Positions 44,826-51,609 of a stretch of DNA of 57,859 nucleotides are shown piece by piece; positions within the stretch are counted from its first letter, which is position 1, and each line of letters begins with the position of its first letter. The DNA lies in assembly GCA_023411555.1 (NCBI GenBank), contig JAEYOQ010000050.1:1-57859 (forward strand), given 5' to 3'. The notes under the pieces were generated by a model. It made no database searches, was not told the DNA's origin, and worked only from the letters and a program-made list of their open reading frames with translations. Both the position numbers and the translations under genes were made by a program. This DNA comes from Bacillota bacterium (lineage in GTDB: Bacteria > Bacillota > Clostridia > Lachnospirales > Lachnospiraceae).

Positions 44826-45873
44826 TTCGGTTTCCCCTGATCTTTTCGGATTTAATTTTTACTCGCTTAATACTCCTTTGCTTTTCCTTCTCCGAGGCTT
44901 TGCTCTCAAACCGCTTCTGTCTTTCTTCATAGGAATCGTAAGCTTTGACTATCTTCTGTACCAAAGGATGTCTTACAACATCCTGATTGGTCAGGTAGGA
45001 AAAACCGATATCATCTATCTTACCAAGCACCTTCAGAGCAACATCCAAACCGGATTTCTGTCCCAGGGGGAGATCCTTCTGAGTTTGGTCACCAGTAATT
45101 ACTACCTTAGAGCCAAAGCCGATTCTTGTTAAGAACATCTTCATCTGTGCCGGTGTCGTATTCTGCGCTTCATCCAGAATAATAAAAGCATTCTCCAAGG
45201 TTCTGCCTCGCATATACGCTAAAGGTGCAACCTCAATTAAACCTTTTTCTGAATTCTTAATATATGCCTCCGGTCCCATGATCTGATATAAGGCATCATA
45301 CAGAGGGCGAAGGTAAGGGTCAACCTTACTCTGTAAATCGCCGGGTAAGAAGCCTAGCTTTTCTCCTGCTTCGATGGCCGGACGGGTTAATATAATCTTA
45401 CTTACCTCATCATTTTTGAACGCAGTAATCCCCATCGCCATAGCCAGATAGGTCTTACCGGTTCCGGCAGGTCCCACACCAAATACAATCATCTTTTTAC
45501 GTATCTGATCCACATAGGTTTTCTGCCCAAGGGTCTTAGGCTTAATCGGTTTTCCGCTGATGGTATGACATATTAAATCCTTATCAATCTCTACGATAGC
45601 TCTTTCCTTATCTTCGTAGCTTAAGGAAACTGCATAATTTACATTTTGCTCTGTGATCTGATTACCACGCTTAGATAGCTCCAAGAGCTGCATGAATACA
45701 CTCTTGGCCTTCGCCACATCCTCTGCGGCACCAACTACCTTAATCTCTCCATTTCTTGCTATGATCGTAACATTAAATGCTCTTTCAATTATCTTAACAT
45801 ATGCGTCAAACCCACCAAATACGTTCTTTTCATGTTCAATGGGTATATCAATTATTGTCTCAATTATGCTCAT
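44812..45873 (-). CDS. phoH: PhoH-like ATPase
   Basis: Cytoplasmic P-loop ATPase of the PhoH/YbeZ family, linked to RNA metabolism and commonly encoded beside YbeY. N-terminal KH-like part, Walker A VGPAGTGKTYLAMA, Walker B NAFIILDEAQNTTPAQ, and the SKVVITGDQTQKDLP sensor region. 353 residues from the ATG at 45873; the ATG at 45897 is also possible and the GGAGG signal is about 13 nt from the chosen one. The reading frame overlaps both yqfD and the next gene. Confidence 0.94.
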   Translation of the reverse strand: MSIIETIIDIPIEHEKNVFGGFDAYVKIIERAFNVTIIARNGEIKVVGAAEDVAKAKSVFMQLLELSKRGNQITEQNVNYAVSLSYEDKERAIVEIDKDLICHTISGKPIKPKTLGQKTYVDQIRKKMIVFGVGPAGTGKTYLAMAMGITAFKNDEVSKIILTRPAIEAGEKLGFLPGDLQSKVDPYLRPLYDALYQIMGPEAYIKNSEKGLIEVAPLAYMRGRTLENAFIILDEAQNTTPAQMKMFLTRIGFGSKVVITGDQTQKDLPLGQKSGLDVALKVLGKIDDIGFSYLTNQDVVRHPLVQKIVKAYDSYEERQKRFESKASEKEKQRSIKRVKIKSEKIRGNRNDSK

Positions 45874-47089
45874 CGGTCGGCTCGATCCTCCACTCATTTT
45901 CTTCTATTGCCCTGTATTCCCAAGCCGGTTCCTCTACAAGTATTCTCCCGTTGGCAACACACTTATTATTCTCTATTGTTATTTTAACAGAATTCTCTTT
46001 AATTAACACATCATTCGATATCAATTTTTCAAGGTATCTATCCAGATGTTTTTTAGCAAGAGACATTGCTTCTTCCTCTGTATATTTTCTCTTTTCCTCA
46101 GAGTATTCTCTTGTCTGAATCTGACCGTATCGGAAAGGAAGGTAAAAACTGTCAGACACATGTAGCGTTTTTTCGTTTACAATTATATCATATTTGTCAT
46201 AGGAATTACTAGGATTATATAAAAATAATTTTTTGTCAAATAGGGTAATATAATAGCCTTTTTTAGCATTTCCAGAGTAATTTTTGTATGTATAATTCAT
46301 GGGGAAGACATCCTTATAATCATAATAGGAGCTGCAACGGATATCCGCATCAGCTACGACCGGCTCCTTGCTGATTACTACACCAAAATCATCCATGATT
46401 GTGTTAATACCGGAGATCAGAATGTCTCCCTTCTTAACGACATCCCCAATCTTCACCACAGGAGTGCCGGACCGGGTAATAATATTCTTAATAATAGCAT
46501 TCTTAGTGGCTACTATATGACTTGGTTCCATGGCAGGCTTGGCGGGAGCAGGCATATTGGTTTCCGTTATCTTGATGATCAATCTGTTACCCTTAATTTC
46601 AGCAGATACCCATCCGATATCCTTATAGGTTAGACGAATTGACTCTTCAATCTCCTGACAATCCACCTTCTTCTTCTGAATTCCGGTATAAACCTGGTGC
46701 TCATTCAAGAACTTAAGCATGGTCTGAGGTGTATACTTTGAGCCTCCCAGAATACTGATCTCCCAGATATTCAAGGACATCATATAAATGAGAAGGGCAC
46801 AGATGAGAAAGCCTGCATAGAAACCGAGTCTTTTTCTATAGCGGTGCAGGATGAAAACAAGACCTTTTTTTCGTTTAATCTTTGGAACAATCCTGGTCTT
46901 CCTGGCTATTGGCTTTAATTTTTTATAATTACGGGCCAGAATACAGAACTGGTAGCCTTCCTCTACTTGATTCAGGTTCCATATATATATCTTTTTATTA
47001 CAGCATAAATTCACAAATCGCTCCGGTGCGGTACCACTAATCTGTACCCAAAGTATCCCTCTGATCCAGTTCAGCAGCTTTATTAGCAT
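45860..47089 (-). CDS. yqfD: Sporulation protein YqfD
   Basis: Conserved spore-former membrane protein of the mother cell. 409 residues with a cytoplasmic N-terminal ~90 residues (NLCCNKKIYIWNL), one transmembrane helix (~92-112) and an extracytoplasmic region starting IWEISILGGSKYTPQTMLKF that resembles FtsQ/POTRA-like folding; the stretch VKKGDILISG is typical. It overlaps phoH and follows yqfC by 30 nt. Precise role in sporulation is unknown in all organisms. Confidence 0.92.
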   Translation of the reverse strand: MLIKLLNWIRGILWVQISGTAPERFVNLCCNKKIYIWNLNQVEEGYQFCILARNYKKLKPIARKTRIVPKIKRKKGLVFILHRYRKRLGFYAGFLICALLIYMMSLNIWEISILGGSKYTPQTMLKFLNEHQVYTGIQKKKVDCQEIEESIRLTYKDIGWVSAEIKGNRLIIKITETNMPAPAKPAMEPSHIVATKNAIIKNIITRSGTPVVKIGDVVKKGDILISGINTIMDDFGVVISKEPVVADADIRCSSYYDYKDVFPMNYTYKNYSGNAKKGYYITLFDKKLFLYNPSNSYDKYDIIVNEKTLHVSDSFYLPFRYGQIQTREYSEEKRKYTEEEAMSLAKKHLDRYLEKLISNDVLIKENSVKITIENNKCVANGRILVEEPAWEYRAIEENEWRIEPTDEHN

Positions 47090-47119
47090 TGGCTTCCCTC
47101 CCAGTTGATATTTATTCCA

Positions 47120-47485
47120 TCATTGGTAATAGATCGCTTGTATATAACCGGTAACTCTCATCTCATCTTCAGTAAAATAGAGGATGTTTAGCTGCTTGCC
47201 CTCAATGCATACCCTGCATTGCTTAGTCTGTACCTTAATCAGATTGCCGTTATATTCAATAATACCCTTATAGTTCTCGACACATATCTCATTTCTTCCG
47301 GTAGCCGTTATAATAGGAGCTCCTGCCAATACATCAGCCGGTAGCCCCAGTCGATTTGATATCTCCTCCAGGTATGAAACCTTTTGCTCATCCTTCTTCT
47401 TCTTTTTCTGGTTAAGTCCTGCATAGAGTGTATTTTTCGCATCCTTCTTAAATTGCTTGTGGGATGATTTCAGGCGATCCTTCAT
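47120..47485 (-). CDS. yqfC: Sporulation protein YqfC
   Basis: Small mother-cell protein (121 residues) always paired with YqfD. It has a Lys-rich N-terminus (~residues 1-35), then the conserved core EEISNRLGLPADVLAGAPII, GRNEICVENYKGIIEYN and VCIEGKQLNI. GGGAGG precedes the ATG. It begins the long co-directional gene run that continues to hflC. Confidence 0.92.
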   Translation of the reverse strand: MKDRLKSSHKQFKKDAKNTLYAGLNQKKKKKDEQKVSYLEEISNRLGLPADVLAGAPIITATGRNEICVENYKGIIEYNGNLIKVQTKQCRVCIEGKQLNILYFTEDEMRVTGYIQAIYYQ

Positions 47486-47566
47486 ACATTACCTCCCTTA
47501 ATAAAGCCATAACATGCGATATCTTATATGATACTGACGGGCAGAGTGATAAAGTTTACTTTACCC

Positions 47567-47583
47567 ACCGCCTAAGAGGCGGG
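47567..47583. repeat. GC-rich hairpin in an AT-rich leader
   Basis: CCGCCTAAGAGGCGG with flanking CCC/GGG stands out against the local composition. Hairpins like this occur at ends of IS200/IS605 elements, but no transposase remains nearby, so only the structure is reported. The rest of 47486-47760 shows no gene. Confidence 0.4.
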
Positions 47584-47761
47584 GACACACCACTGATGAT
47601 GTAGCATGTATTTAAATTATCATACTTTGAATTGCTGGCTTTCATAGATAATATATGAAAACATCAGAATTAGTAGACTAAATCAGAGCTATTATAGAAT
47701 CTTAAAAAAATATATCCTGAGAATTGATTTATGTTACTTCCTTAGCAGATCCATGTAAAAA

Positions 47762-47793
47762 GCCCGGCTATCCTTTACATTGGATGGCCGGGC
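47762..47793 (-). terminator. Terminator of the small-protein pair
   Basis: GCCCGGCtATCC / GGATGGCCGGGC stem followed on the minus strand by TTTTTACATGG, 30 nt after the 59-residue gene. Confidence 0.88.
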
Positions 47794-47822
47794 AAGATGA
47801 TTAATTGTAAATCATTTTTCTT

Positions 47823-48002
47823 TTAGATTAAATATGTACATAAATCTTTTAGATAATCATAGGATATTGAACTTAATGAAGATTGATATATGATATCATC
47901 CAGCACATTGGTTCCATAAATATCATTTTGATTACTAAATAATAAGATTAGAAGCAAAATGCTTATTAAAATACTCACACTTATAAGAATTATTTTTTTC
48001 AT
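47823..48002 (-). CDS. Small single-span membrane or secreted protein (59 aa)
   Basis: ATG at 48002 with AAGGGGAC about 6 nt upstream. The translation starts MKKIILISVSILISILLLIL, a signal or anchor helix, followed by ~36 polar residues ending in DYLKDLCTYLI. A strong terminator follows directly. The good translation signals and terminator argue that it is a real gene. No family recognised; placed at the edge of the RHS toxin island, downstream of another small gene. Confidence 0.6.
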   Translation of the reverse strand: MKKIILISVSILISILLLILLFSNQNDIYGTNVLDDIIYQSSLSSISYDYLKDLCTYLI

Positions 48003-48088
48003 AACAGTCCCCTTAATTTACAACGTAACATAGATAGACAGTTGTCTTACAGAAGGTTATATAGAAAAGATGGAGGTGTGTTATGCTG

Positions 48089-48238
48089 TCAACTTGTTAT
48101 GAGATCAACAACAACATCGATAACCGTATCGATCAAGTTGCTTTTAGTCTCATCTTTTATTGATGACTTTTTGGGTTCCTTGTTCGCATATGCCGAGGTC
48201 GTATCTGCTTGGGTATCTACTACTTTTTTAGTATCCAT
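48089..48238 (-). CDS. Small charged protein with amphipathic tail (49 aa)
   Basis: ATG at 48238 with AGAGGTG 8 nt upstream. Polar, Lys/Thr/Ser-rich first 33 residues (MDTKKVVDTQADTTSAYANK...) and a hydrophobic, potentially amphipathic end (NLIDTVIDVVVDLITS). It precedes the 59-residue membrane protein by 86 nt and probably shares its transcript. No homologue recognised; a peptide precursor or small regulator is conceivable but unproven. Confidence 0.5.
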   Translation of the reverse strand: MDTKKVVDTQADTTSAYANKEPKKSSIKDETKSNLIDTVIDVVVDLITS

Positions 48239-48391
48239 CTATAATTCACCTCTATATTAATTTAACTAAGTAAAATATAACAATTGGGTGATCGCATTTT
48301 TGGCATAGATTTCTGTTCAAATGATTTTCACATGGACTATCATGTAATTGTCCACTTAATAAAAAACAAAATCCTCTGCTTGTGGTAAGTT

Positions 48392-49042
48392 CTAATGTGA
48401 AAGCAACCACTCAAATGCATTCGAGAAGCTTTCAAGTGTAAAATCACTATGCCCTGCATTATATAGCATAAGTTCAACATCCTTGTGAGAAGTTCTAAGA
48501 AGATCATATATTGTTTCAGCCTGACTAACAGGTACACGCTCATCTGCCCTGCCATGTATGATCAACAAAGGTACATTAATCATCTCTGGCCAATAGACTA
48601 CTGACCGTTTCTCATATTCATCTGGCAGTTGTTCTGGAGTATTGCCAACACTTTGAATTAATCTAGATTTCATATTCCAGTCTCGATAATGATAAAGTTC
48701 GATAAGATCTGTTACTCCGCTTTTGACAATTGCAACTGATATTCTATCCCTATTCGCAAGATATACCTCTTTTATAGTGCAGTATGCTTGAAGACCTCCC
48801 CGTGATTCACCATATAGATAAATCTTTCCACTTGCAAACGATAGATGCTGCACTATTTCGATCAAGCTCAATACATCTTGCACATCGTCACCTCCATAGC
48901 TATCTTTACCGGTTCCACCATCAAAACCTCTATATTGAGTTGACAAAAGTTTTAACAGCATTATCATATGAATTAGTTTTCTATGACATACCAACTGTTG
49001 TATTCTCTTTAATTCTTTTAGAATGTTCTTAATTTGGTTCAT
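48392..49042 (-). CDS. 5'-truncated alpha/beta hydrolase (S9-like), probable decayed gene
   Basis: From TQYRGFDGGTGKDSYGGDDV onward it matches prolyl-oligopeptidase-type hydrolases, with nucleophile GESRGGLQ, acid IHGRADERVP and His in NAGHSDF. The part normally preceding this (about 70-80 residues with the oxyanion-hole loop) is missing, replaced by ~34 unrelated residues from an ATG at 49042 that does have AGGAGG upstream. It may be translated, but a working enzyme is unlikely. The break coincides with a possible transposase relic. Confidence 0.6.
   Translation of the reverse strand: MNQIKNILKELKRIQQLVCHRKLIHMIMLLKLLSTQYRGFDGGTGKDSYGGDDVQDVLSLIEIVQHLSFASGKIYLYGESRGGLQAYCTIKEVYLANRDRISVAIVKSGVTDLIELYHYRDWNMKSRLIQSVGNTPEQLPDEYEKRSVVYWPEMINVPLLIIHGRADERVPVSQAETIYDLLRTSHKDVELMLYNAGHSDFTLESFSNAFEWLLSH
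48944..49025 (-). mobile_element. Possible IS3-type transposase relic
   Basis: In another frame of the hydrolase 5' region the translation reads RIKENTTVGMS, stop, KTNSYDNAVKTFV. This resembles the end of IS3/IS150 transposase catalytic domains (typically KEN..MSRKGN.YDNAV). With a stop codon and only ~27 residues it is a relic at best. If real, it explains the truncated hydrolase. Confidence 0.35.
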
Positions 49043-49080
49043 CTCTCTTCTCACCTCCTGTGTTGCTGAAACAAAATAAA

Positions 49081-49117
49081 AGCCCGACAAATAGTTTTTA
49101 AGACTATCTGCCAGGCT
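49081..49117 (-). terminator. Terminator of the first RHH/Com cassette
   Basis: Imperfect stem AGCC.GACA.ATAGT / ACTAT.TG.C.GGCT followed on the minus strand by TTTTATTTTG, about 55 nt after the zinc-peptide gene. Confidence 0.75.
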
Positions 49118-49171
49118 CTATAGGTGAGTCATCTGCTCCCTTTGTGGCTCTGTGTCAGAACTATTCACTTT

Positions 49172-49312
49172 TTACACCGCCTTCTTCTCCAGCTTTACCT
49201 CAAAAACCTTTCTGCATTTCGGACACTTAATTTCAACATCTGCATAGTCGGCATCAAATACTCTGTGATTACAGTGAGGACAGCGGACTGTGTATTGTTT
49301 CTTACTCACCAT
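49172..49312 (-). CDS. Com-like zinc-ribbon peptide, copy 1 (46 aa)
   Basis: Starts MVSKKQYTVRCPHCNHRVFD and continues with KCPKCRKVFEVKLEKK: two CxxC knuckles 16 residues apart, a zinc ribbon like the Com translational regulator of phage Mu. The ATG at 49312 lies inside the end of the RHH gene (stop at 49302), with GGAGG 6 nt upstream, so the two are coupled. A near copy lies at 50579-50716. Confidence 0.72.
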   Translation of the reverse strand: MVSKKQYTVRCPHCNHRVFDADYADVEIKCPKCRKVFEVKLEKKAV

Positions 49313-49691
49313 CCCTCACCTCCGGTTTCCTTGGTTTCATGATACTTGCCATTCTCATCATGATAGGCTCAAATATCTCCCCTACCATGTAATAAACAGA
49401 TTTTGAGTAATTCTCCTTTGCATCATCCATCAACTTGGAAACAAGATTATAAAGATTTTTAATGTCCTCATCTGTTGCATCAGCTGTACCTATTTCAATA
49501 AAAATCTTTGTTCCGTCACGCTTAGAAATATAATCACTTACATACTTCTCAAGAGCATATCTTGCAATGCTTGATGTGGTTACACTTGCTTCCGGCATTT
49601 GTGATTGTAATTCAGCAATAATGGAATCCAGTTCATCTGATTGCCTTTGTGTAAGCCTTACTCTTAACATACTATCCTTTTCTGTAGACAT
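49302..49691 (-). CDS. Ribbon-helix-helix regulator, copy 1
   Basis: A 129-residue protein with an N-terminal Arc/CopG-like ribbon-helix-helix (SMLRVRLTQRQSDELDSIIA, then TTSSIARYALEKYVSD). The helical C-terminal part (~residues 60-118: FIEIGTADATDEDIKNLYNL, YYMVGEIFEPIMMRMASI) has no known family. GGAGGTG precedes the ATG. Its promoter holds a palindrome (49725-49741) that recurs at the same position before copy 2, indicating autoregulation. Confidence 0.75.
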   Translation of the reverse strand: MSTEKDSMLRVRLTQRQSDELDSIIAELQSQMPEASVTTSSIARYALEKYVSDYISKRDGTKIFIEIGTADATDEDIKNLYNLVSKLMDDAKENYSKSVYYMVGEIFEPIMMRMASIMKPRKPEVRDGE

Positions 49692-49721
49692 CTTACACCT
49701 CCAGTATTTCTTTGTGACTGT

Positions 49722-49750
49722 ATTGTATCACATTGTAATACATACGTCAA
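49722..49750 (-). promoter_or_regulatory. Promoter and operator of RHH copy 1
   Basis: TTGACG (49750-49745), 17-nt spacer, TACAAT (49727-49722). The 17-bp near-palindrome GTATTACAATGTGATAC (49741-49725 on the minus strand) covers the spacer and -10 box, so binding would block RNA polymerase. Confidence 0.75.
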
Positions 49751-49764
49751 GTATTTGCAAACAT

Positions 49765-49801
49765 AAAACCCGGTGTACCTTTGATTGGCTTGCCGGGTTT
49801 T
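49765..49801. terminator. Bidirectional-type terminator hairpin after the orphan immunity gene
   Basis: AAAACCCGG / CCGGGTTTT stem; T-run inside and after the stem on both strands. It separates the immunity gene (ending 49896) from the RHH copy 1 promoter. Confidence 0.78.
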
Positions 49802-49895
49802 AACTTTATATATCAATCTTCATTCTGCAATTAAGTTAAATCCATATCAGTCAAAGCTGTGTACTAACTTTATGTAGCTCTTTTCTATAGCCTTC

Positions 49896-50240
49896 TCAAG
49901 ATTTTCCTAAATAAAATTGTAACCTTCCTTCGATATCACAAGCATCAATAGAGATCATTGAAACTGTATTCCAAATCTCATTAAGACTTTTGCCATTAAA
50001 TACTTTAGCATTTGAAAATTTATCAAATGAATCATAATCATAAGCTTGCAAACCATCTTCAGTTAATCCGAACCAATATACAACTTTATTAGTTTCTTTA
50101 TCAATCATTTTTCCTAACCATGATGTTTGATAAGTTTCACAATTATCAACGCAGAACTCTATTTCTATACAAGATTGCTTTTTCGTTATATCATACGACA
50201 TTATTTTTTTGAAATCTTCGAAAGATATTTTTTTATCCAT
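49896..50240 (-). CDS. Putative immunity protein for the orphan RHS toxin tail
   Basis: A 114-residue soluble acidic protein (MDKKISFEDFKKIMSYDITK...). It has no recognised domain but the size and acidity of polymorphic-toxin immunity proteins, and lies 18 nt behind the orphan toxin tail. Start at 50240 with AAGGAG 5 nt upstream; the longer frame from 50258 begins before that signal. It may be kept to protect against toxins of sibling strains. Confidence 0.6.
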   Translation of the reverse strand: MDKKISFEDFKKIMSYDITKKQSCIEIEFCVDNCETYQTSWLGKMIDKETNKVVYWFGLTEDGLQAYDYDSFDKFSNAKVFNGKSLNEIWNTVSMISIDACDIEGRLQFYLGKS

Positions 50241-50257
50241 AATAACTCCTTTCCCCA

Positions 50258-50563
50258 TTATCTAGGTCCATGTTCATGAGGCCATTCTGGATGTTTCTTT
50301 GGGTTTCCATGATTAGTAAAATCTACATCTCGTATTTGCTTGCCATCTGGACCATACCATCTACGGGTTTTAATGTTTCCATTCTGATCAAGAATATCAA
50401 TGCTTGAATTTGGTTTACCTTCCAACCCAGGATTTTTGGTTGTCGTACTGTGGTTTTTTGATGGTGTAATATCAATCTCATTACCCAGATTAGTTTTTAC
50501 TTTCTCCGGATTACCCTTTTTACCTTCTTTAGTCTCACTCGCTCCCTTTGTGGCTCTGTGCAA
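50258..50563 (-). pseudogene. Orphan RHS C-terminal toxin tail
   Basis: About 100 codons with no credible start (only a TTG at 50563 and no ribosome binding site). After GASETK the sequence runs through a Lys/Asn-rich linker to RRWYGPDGKQIRDVDFTNHG and NPKKHPEWPHEHGPR, a tail seen in polymorphic toxins. The junction GGGAGCGAGTGAGA.TAAAG also occurs in the large RHS gene just before its own toxin (near 51891-51910). This marks it as a displaced alternative tail that could be recombined onto an RHS core. Confidence 0.65.
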
Positions 50564-50578
50564 GAACTATTCACTTAT

Positions 50579-50716
50579 TTACCCCGCCTTTTTCTCAAGC
50601 TTTACTTCGAAAACCTTTCTGCATTCCGGGCATTTGATTTCTACATCAGCATAATTCGCATCAAATACTCTGTGATTGCAGTGAGGGTAACGAACAATGT
50701 GTTTTTTCTTACTCAC
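50579..50716 (-). CDS. Com-like zinc-ribbon peptide, copy 2, one Cys lost (45 aa)
   Basis: Near copy of the peptide at 49172-49312: VSKKKHIVRYPHCNHRVFDA... KCPECRKVFEVKLEKKAG. The first cysteine of the first knuckle is Tyr, so one zinc ligand is missing. The GTG start overlaps the end of RHH copy 2 and uses the GGAGG inside it. The loss may mean decay of this copy. Confidence 0.65.
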   Translation of the reverse strand: MSKKKHIVRYPHCNHRVFDANYADVEIKCPECRKVFEVKLEKKAG

Positions 50717-51098
50717 CAGCCTTCACCTCCGGCTTTTTTGGTTTCATAAGGCTTGCCATCCTCATCATTACAGGTTCAAAAATCTCTCCTGCCATGCAAT
50801 GAACCGTCTGTGAGTAATTTTTCTTTGCATCCTCTAGCATCTTAGAGATAAGGTCATAAAGACTTTTTATATCCTCATCTGTGGCATCTTCAGTACCAAT
50901 TTCAATAAAAATTTTAGTTCCATCACGCTTAGCAATATGATCGCTTACATACTTCTCAAGAGCGTGTCTTGCAATACTTGATGTAGTAACGCTTGCTTCC
51001 GGCATCTGTGCTTGAAGTTCATCTATGATGGAATCTAGTTCATCCGATTGCCTTTGTGTAAGCCTTACCCTTAGCATACTATCCTTTTCTGTAGACAT
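50709..51098 (-). CDS. Ribbon-helix-helix regulator, copy 2
   Basis: 129 residues, near-identical in its DNA-binding part to copy 1 (SMLRVRLTQRQSDELDSIID) and similar throughout; differences cluster in residues 50-110. Same gene order (overlapping Com-like peptide) and same operator as copy 1. The two cassettes form ~600-bp direct repeats flanking the orphan toxin tail and its immunity gene. Confidence 0.75.
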   Translation of the reverse strand: MSTEKDSMLRVRLTQRQSDELDSIIDELQAQMPEASVTTSSIARHALEKYVSDHIAKRDGTKIFIEIGTEDATDEDIKSLYDLISKMLEDAKKNYSQTVHCMAGEIFEPVMMRMASLMKPKKPEVKAGE

Positions 51099-51121
51099 CT
51101 TTACACCTCCCGTGTTTCCTT

Positions 51122-51150
51122 ATTGTATTACATCGTGATACAATTGTCAT
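51122..51150 (-). promoter_or_regulatory. Promoter and operator of RHH copy 2
   Basis: ATGACA (51150-51145), 17-nt spacer, TACAAT (51127-51122), with near-palindrome GTATCACGATGTAATAC over the spacer and -10 box (51141-51125). Same spacing as the copy 1 promoter while surrounding bases differ, which argues that the site is under selection. Confidence 0.75.
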
Positions 51151-51258
51151 GTATAAAAGAATGGCTACACTAGTCTAATCTAATGTGGCCACTCCACTTT
51201 TTTACTACATCTTGCTTATCAATATAATCATCCTATATACTTCTCTAATGTTACTAAA

Positions 51259-51594
51259 TTACCCAAAATGAATTTCACAATAGAAACCTTTTAAATTTTC
51301 ATTTGCAGATATAAATATGTACCTCTTACCTTTGTTATCTGTTGTCTTATAGTACAAATTTAATTTTGAATGCTGCATAAATTGCATAAACTCAAAAAAT
51401 TTTTTTTCATTATCATAGTCAGAAGGATTTTTAAGCAAAATGTAAATATCATATATTTTCTCTCTAACTATACTAATTTTAAAATCTTTTATTGTTTCAT
51501 CTCCCATAAAAAAGCCTTTTATATCTGCTTTTATTCCATCGTTAACTTTGAAATCTATACAATTACATAAATTTTCCAAAATATCTTTATACAA
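51259..51594 (-). CDS. Putative immunity protein of the RHS toxin
   Basis: A 111-residue protein (YKDILENLCNCIDFKVNDGI... FFMGDETIKDF...) with no recognised domain. It begins 15 nt after the RHS gene, from a TTG codon that has GGAGG 7 nt upstream, so it is probably coupled to RHS translation. Position directly behind the toxin-bearing end is the standard place for an immunity gene. A weak hairpin (51166-51195) may terminate the transcript. Confidence 0.65.
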   Translation of the reverse strand: MYKDILENLCNCIDFKVNDGIKADIKGFFMGDETIKDFKISIVREKIYDIYILLKNPSDYDNEKKFFEFMQFMQHSKLNLYYKTTDNKGKRYIFISANENLKGFYCEIHFG

Positions 51595-51609
51595 ATATTA
51601 ACCTCCAAT

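Noticed and set aside
47567..47583. End of an IS200/IS605 element
   Set aside because: Only a GC-rich hairpin resembles such ends; there is no TnpA or TnpB coding trace on either side.
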